Positions 6,356 to 8,190 of a stretch of DNA of 8,190 bases are shown one piece after another. The stretch is from Bacillota bacterium (GTDB taxonomy: Bacteria > Bacillota > Clostridia > Peptostreptococcales > Anaerovoracaceae), in the NCBI GenBank assembly GCA_029219125.1, contig JAQXSU010000034.1:1-8190 (forward strand). Direction: 5' to 3'. The position numbers were made by a program, and so were the translations under genes. The notes under the pieces were generated by a model that saw only the letters and a list, made by a program, of their open reading frames with translations, had not been told where the DNA came from and did no database searches. The stretch's first letter is position 1; each line of letters begins with the position of its first letter.

Positions 6356-6898
6356 TTAGTAAACGTCCGGCATTTCCAGGTCTTCCGCCGTGGAAACTTC
6401 GGTAACTTTATTATACTTTTCTTCGATGGCTGCGTTCTTTCCCAGCACCTTTTCGGTGGCTTTCTTTCGGTAGGCAGCCAGTTTCTCCGCCAGTTCTTCG
6501 TCCTCTACCGCCAAAATCTGCACGGCCAGCAGGCCTGCGTTGGCTGCGCCGTCAATGGCTACGGTGGCTACCGGCATACCGCTTGGCATCTGTACGGTAG
6601 AAAGGAGTGCGTCCAGTCCGTCCAGCGTGGAGGACTTCACCGGAATGCCGATGACCGGAAGGGTGCTGTGAGCTGCCATGGCACCTGCCAGATGAGCTGC
6701 CTTTCCTGCCGCCGCAATGATGACGCCGATTCCCTTTTCTCTCGCGTTCTTCGCAAAATCCGCCGCCGCGTCCGGTGTCCGGTGTGCGGACAGTACGTGG
6801 ACTTCAAACGGTACTTCGAACTCATCCAGAATGTCAAATGCTTTTTCTACGACCGGAAGATCGCTGTCGCGTCCCATGATGATACCGATTTTCTTCAT
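6356..6898 (-). CDS. purE: 5-(carboxyamino)imidazole ribonucleotide mutase, PurE class I-like (180 aa)
   Basis: PurE forms CAIR, either by rearranging N5-CAIR (class I) or by carboxylating AIR directly (class II). The fold signatures are class I-like: SAHRTPD at residues 38-44 with the catalytic His40, AAHLAGAMAA near 70-79, LPVIGIPVKSSTLDGLD in the middle, and VQMPSGMPVATVAI after it. Two details differ from the textbook class I enzyme. The N-terminal GSxSD motif reads GRDSD (residues 9-13), putting Arg at a nearly invariant Ser. The usual AGGAAHLPG reads AGKAAHLAG. No purK lies next to it. It is the first gene after the riboswitch leader, and ATG 6898 has a perfect AGGAGG 7 nt upstream. Class and carbon source preference are inferred from sequence only. 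Confidence 0.95.
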   Translation of the reverse strand: MKKIGIIMGRDSDLPVVEKAFDILDEFEVPFEVHVLSAHRTPDAAADFAKNAREKGIGVIIAAAGKAAHLAGAMAAHSTLPVIGIPVKSSTLDGLDALLSTVQMPSGMPVATVAIDGAANAGLLAVQILAVEDEELAEKLAAYRKKATEKVLGKNAAIEEKYNKVTEVSTAEDLEMPDVY

Positions 6899-6905
6899 CT
6901 TGTCT

Positions 6906-6911
6906 CCTCCT
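6906..6911 (-). promoter_or_regulatory. Perfect Shine-Dalgarno for purE
   Basis: AGGAGG on the minus strand, 7 nt from the purE ATG. It is the strongest ribosome binding site in the window and sits downstream of the riboswitch terminator, so regulation is expected at transcription and not by hiding this site. Confidence 0.9.
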
Positions 6912-6928
6912 GTTTGTGTTTCACAGCG

Positions 6929-6972
6929 CCTGCATCGGAACGGGCCTGACCGGCAGTCTCCGCTCCCGCAGG
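6929..6972 (-). other. Leader stem-loop between riboswitch terminator and purE
   Basis: After the terminator the leader RNA can form a bulged stem: CCTGC (6972-6968) with GCAGG (6933-6929), continued by 7 bp with one G-U pair (6966-6960 with 6943-6937), and an inner GCC/GGC hairpin. It ends about 18 nt before the SD and does not include it. The role is unknown; it could insulate the SD from the riboswitch or stabilise the transcript. Confidence 0.4.
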
Positions 6973-6979
6973 TGCATTC

Positions 6980-7025
6980 AAATAAAAATGGACAGTTCTA
7001 TCCCTTGTATCACATAGAACTGCCC
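6980..7025 (-). terminator. Intrinsic terminator of the ZTP riboswitch
   Basis: A 12-bp stem (7025-7014 with 7001-6990, one G-U pair) with a 12-nt loop is followed directly by ATTTTTATTT (6989-6980). The 5' arm starts with GGGC (7025-7022), three bases of which (7024-7022) form the 3' strand of aptamer helix P3. Terminator and ligand-bound aptamer therefore compete for the same bases, the standard expression platform of an ON switch for ZTP/ZMP. Confidence 0.93.
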
Positions 7026-7098
7026 AGACGGTCGACTACTTACTTATAACTCCTGCTCCTTCGTGGTACTCCACATTATTTCCGTCAGTCGCAGCAGC
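7022..7098 (-). promoter_or_regulatory. ZTP/ZMP (pfl) riboswitch aptamer
   Basis: The leader RNA matches the pfl motif. It has a GACTGACGGAA core (from 7089), a short P2 hairpin GTGG-AGTA-CCAC (7074-7063), P1 closed by CTGCT (7097-7093) with AGCAG (7057-7053), and a 3' GTCGACCGTCTGGGC (7036-7022) forming P3. The P3 loop CCGTC (7031-7027) complements GACGG (7086-7082) to make the conserved pseudoknot. The core and 3' segment closely resemble known ZTP riboswitches such as the Fusobacterium one. Binding of ZMP or ZTP, which build up when 10-formyl-THF is low, should stabilise P3, stop terminator formation and switch on purE onward. It starts about 13 nt after the predicted transcription start. 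Confidence 0.95.
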
Positions 7099-7117
7099 TT
7101 TTGATTTTTACAGTAAT

Positions 7118-7146
7118 ATTATAGTATATCCCGCCTTTTGCGTCAA
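7118..7146 (-). promoter_or_regulatory. Sigma-A type promoter of the pur operon
   Basis: The -35 TTGACG (7146-7141) and -10 TATAAT (7123-7118) are separated by exactly 17 bp, with five of six and six of six consensus bases. Transcription would begin near 7111, just before the ZTP aptamer, giving a leader of about 210 nt to purE. A T-rich stretch lies upstream of the -35. No PurR box is recognised. Confidence 0.9.
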
Positions 7147-7217
7147 GAAAAAGGACACGAAAAAGGCGATGAAAACGGTGTGAAAATACGGGCCTTTCCT
7201 GCCTATAGTCAGGTCTT

Positions 7218-7237
7218 CCCCCCCGCCCTGCCCTGCC
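7218..7237 (-). other. G-quadruplex-type G-rich tract
   Basis: The minus strand reads as GG followed by GGG, GGG and a run of seven G, with 1-2 nt between runs, satisfying a G3N1-7 repeat pattern. It also overlaps a CCGCCC/GGGCGG inverted repeat. It lies about 70 bp upstream of the -35 of the pur promoter. Function unknown. Confidence 0.4.
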
Positions 7238-7258
7238 TGGGCGGTTAGTTACATGCAA

Positions 7259-7297
7259 CCCCCTCTTTTTGACCAAAAAATCCCCGAAAGAAGGGGG
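7259..7297. repeat. 39-bp palindrome, copy 1 (C5...G5 arms)
   Basis: Arms of 12 nt starting with five C and ending with five G enclose 15 nt. On the minus strand, CCCCCTTCTTT pairs with the distal arm with one G-U and one mismatch. A shorter alternative minus-strand hairpin CCCC-loop-GGGG is followed by ATTTTTT and could act as a weak terminator for leftward transcription. A second element of identical layout lies at 7408-7446. Confidence 0.5.
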
Positions 7298-7407
7298 TAC
7301 ACCCTTTGCGAATCAGTGATTATCTCAGATTTATTATATAAAAACTGGAAAATATGTATGATTTTCTAATGAAAATCACGAAAAATCTGCGATGGCAGGC
7401 AGCGCGC

Positions 7408-7446
7408 CCCCCTTCTTTTCGACTTTTCCAAGCCAAAAAAAGGGGG
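7408..7446. repeat. 39-bp palindrome, copy 2 (C5...G5 arms)
   Basis: Same 12-15-12 layout as the element at 7259-7297. When copy 1 is reverse-complemented, the outer 11 nt on the left are identical and the right arms differ by one base. As minus-strand RNA the arms pair over all 12 positions with one G-U. No T tract follows on that strand. Confidence 0.5.
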
Positions 7447-7482
7447 TTCCTTCTCCGCATTGGCTTCGCTTGTCGGCAGAGT

Positions 7483-7635
7483 TCAATTGCTGTCATAAAG
7501 AAATGCTGCAAAAAGGCACAGGACCGCAAAACAAAAAACAGCCGCCACAGCGAGCACCACAAGGCACCCGCTGAAAGCGGTCAGCAAACTTTTTACACTG
7601 TCCTCATCTCTTCTTTCGATTGCCAATGAAATCAT
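7483..7635 (-). CDS. Possible 50-aa single-pass membrane protein (hypothetical)
   Basis: An ATG at 7635 opens a 50-codon frame ending TGA at 7485-7483. The product has a charged N-terminus (IERRDEDSVK, residues 6-15) followed by about 30 strongly hydrophobic residues (roughly 17-47, rich in Val, Ala, Leu, Phe and Cys), which fits one transmembrane helix. I do not recognise a family. Against it, there is no Shine-Dalgarno, and hydrophobic frames arise easily opposite A-rich DNA. In favour is the overall plausibility of the topology, and an ATGA overlap with a preceding 78-codon GTG-initiated frame (7868-7632) that might couple translation, although that frame itself looks spurious. It is on the same strand as its neighbours. 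Confidence 0.25.
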   Translation of the reverse strand: MISLAIERRDEDSVKSLLTAFSGCLVVLAVAAVFCFAVLCLFAAFLYDSN

Positions 7636-7786
7636 TTATCAGCATCAGCAAATAAAAAATGTGCATGTATTCCGGCAGGGTGCATGGCAGTCCAGTGAAA
7701 TACTGCTTGCAGGGGAACGGTCATTTCGGAACGGAGAAAATATGCACTGCATACAGAGGATCGCACGCTGTCAGAGCTTCCAATCC

Positions 7787-7859
7787 TTTTTTGCAAACAA
7801 CAATGGTCGCCAAACGGATTGATCCGATTCAATTGGCGTCCCGTTTGCCTTGCAAAAAA
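7787..7859. repeat. Nested inverted repeat with competing inner stems
   Basis: Outer arms TTTTTTGCAA (7787-7796) and TTGCAAAAAA (7850-7859) are perfect over 10 bp. Inside, CGCCAA/TTGGCG (7808-7813 with 7833-7838) and CAAACGG/CCGTTTG (7811-7817 with 7841-7847) overlap and cannot form together; a small CGGAT-TG-ATCCG hairpin fits within either. It lies about 70 bp past the MATE stop. It could be a terminator region, a small mobile-element remnant or a structured RNA; nothing in sequence decides. Confidence 0.45.
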
Positions 7860-7926
7860 CACTTCCACCCGTCAATCGGACAGTTCGACAGTTCGTACTG
7901 GTGCTATAAGCCCCTGTTTCCAGATT

Positions 7927-8190
7927 TTACTTTCCGCCATCCCCTGCACTCGTTTTTTCCTGCCGCAGCATCCACAGGAAGTATGCAGTACAGATGATAA
8001 TCTGCACCACAGTGGAGCACGGCGTAGCCAGACCGATGTGAAACAGTGACACCGGCTGCAGACGGCTCATGAACCAGGATACCGGAATTCGCACGCCAAA
8101 TGCACCGGCGATGCCCTGCACCATGACCAGCGTCGTCTTGCCGCAGCCGTTGAAATAACCGATATAGCAGAAGAGAAAGGCAACAATCAT
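7927..8190 (-). CDS. MATE family efflux transporter, C-terminal part (partial)
   Basis: The 87 visible residues are the end of a MATE (multidrug and toxic compound extrusion) protein, an inner-membrane cation-coupled drug antiporter. Typical C-terminal landmarks are GYFNGCGKTT at residues 11-20, VRIPVSWFMSR at 33-43, and LFHIGLATPCSTVVQII at 49-65, followed by a last hydrophobic stretch to about residue 75 and a charged tail. Two to three hydrophobic segments fit the last helices of the 12-helix fold. The Met at the window edge is internal; the gene begins to the right of the window and a full protein would be around 450 aa. The stop is TAA at 7929-7927. It is co-oriented with the pur operon but separated by 780 bp and a strong promoter, so it is functionally unrelated. 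Substrate cannot be predicted. Confidence 0.9.
   Translation of the reverse strand: MIVAFLFCYIGYFNGCGKTTLVMVQGIAGAFGVRIPVSWFMSRLQPVSLFHIGLATPCSTVVQIIICTAYFLWMLRQEKTSAGDGGK

Larger units (their letters stand above)
7147..7926. other. Gene-poor interval between the MATE gene and the pur promoter
   Basis: About 780 bp with no gene that I can support strongly. It holds a G-rich tract (7218-7237, minus strand), two related 39-bp palindromes (7259-7297 and 7408-7446), an 8-bp hairpin at 7359-7378 (TGATTTTC/GAAAATCA), a weak 50-codon minus-strand ORF (7483-7635), a perfect TATGCA-C-TGCATA palindrome (7741-7753), a nested inverted repeat (7787-7859) and a tandem GACAGTTC pair (7879-7894). Open frames of 60-110 codons occur on both strands here, but they lack ribosome binding sites and recognisable domains. 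No tRNA, riboswitch or clear terminator for the MATE gene was found. Confidence 0.6.

Noticed and set aside
7085..7276. 63-codon minus-strand frame over the pur promoter
   Set aside because: It runs through the -35/-10 and the start of the ZTP aptamer and has no ribosome binding site; the non-coding reading explains the sequence better.
7318..7345. TATAAT-like sequence on the minus strand (near 7334-7340) as a second promoter
   Set aside because: No -35-like hexamer at the right spacing; the region is simply AT-rich, while the promoter at 7118-7146 is far better.
7354..7629. 91-codon Lys-rich plus-strand frame in the gene-poor interval
   Set aside because: It has no clear SD, runs through palindrome copy 2, has low-complexity A-rich codons, and resembles no family I know.
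7632..7868. 78-codon GTG-start minus-strand frame before the small membrane ORF
   Set aside because: No SD, runs through the inverted repeat at 7787-7859, and an atypical composition; kept only as a possible coupling partner in the small-ORF note.
7659..7997. 112-codon plus-strand frame running into the MATE gene
   Set aside because: It overlaps the MATE coding end in antisense, has no SD, and includes the nested inverted repeat; no domain recognised.
1..8190. Defence system, prophage, insertion sequence or CRISPR array
   Set aside because: No transposase, integrase, Cas, toxin-antitoxin or restriction-modification motif appears in any plausible frame; the repeats found are short palindromes and one small tandem array.

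Overview
The window carries most of a de novo purine biosynthesis operon on the minus strand. In transcription order it reads purE, purC, purF, purM, purN, a PurO-type IMP cyclohydrolase gene, a stand-alone AICAR transformylase gene (purH-like), and the first 52 codons of purD, which runs off the left edge. The gene set, SD-led starts, [4Fe-4S]-type PurF with a propeptide, clostridial-looking PurE and PurN, and the MATE protein at the right edge all suggest an anaerobic Bacillota of the class Clostridia, most likely Lachnospiraceae. That assignment is inference from protein flavour, not from a database search.

Right to left along transcription: 7927-8190 is the 3' end of a MATE-family transporter gene. 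7147-7926 is gene-poor and holds palindromes, a G-rich tract and one weak 50-codon membrane-protein ORF. 7118-7146 is a strong sigma-A-type promoter (TTGACG, 17 bp, TATAAT). 7022-7098 is a ZTP (pfl) riboswitch aptamer, whose 3' end is shared with an intrinsic terminator at 6980-7025. A further stem-loop and a perfect AGGAGG lead into purE at 6898. The genes then follow closely: purE-purC 29 bp, purC-purF 131 bp (UUCG hairpin plus tandem repeats), purF-purM 4-bp overlap, purM-purN 7-bp overlap, purN-purO no gap, purO-purH 17 bp. The 262-bp purH-purD gap contains three RNA-foldable elements, including a 113-bp nested palindrome.

The encoded enzymes are PurF (first committed step), PurD and PurN (GAR, FGAR), PurM (AIR), PurE and PurC (CAIR, SAICAR), and the last two steps (AICAR to FAICAR to IMP). 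The last two are split between two proteins instead of one bifunctional PurH. PurL/Q/S, PurB and any PurK are not in the window. The riboswitch logic fits the content: ZMP (AICAR) and ZTP accumulate when 10-formyl-THF is short, and ligand binding would block the terminator and raise expression of the operon, including the AICAR transformylase that consumes ZMP.

I did not find a defence system, mobile element, CRISPR array, tRNA or rRNA. The least ordinary items are the bacterial PurO plus transformylase pair, the PurN N-terminal linker with an embedded GC hairpin, the Ser-to-Arg change in the PurE GSxSD motif, and several unexplained palindromic elements.
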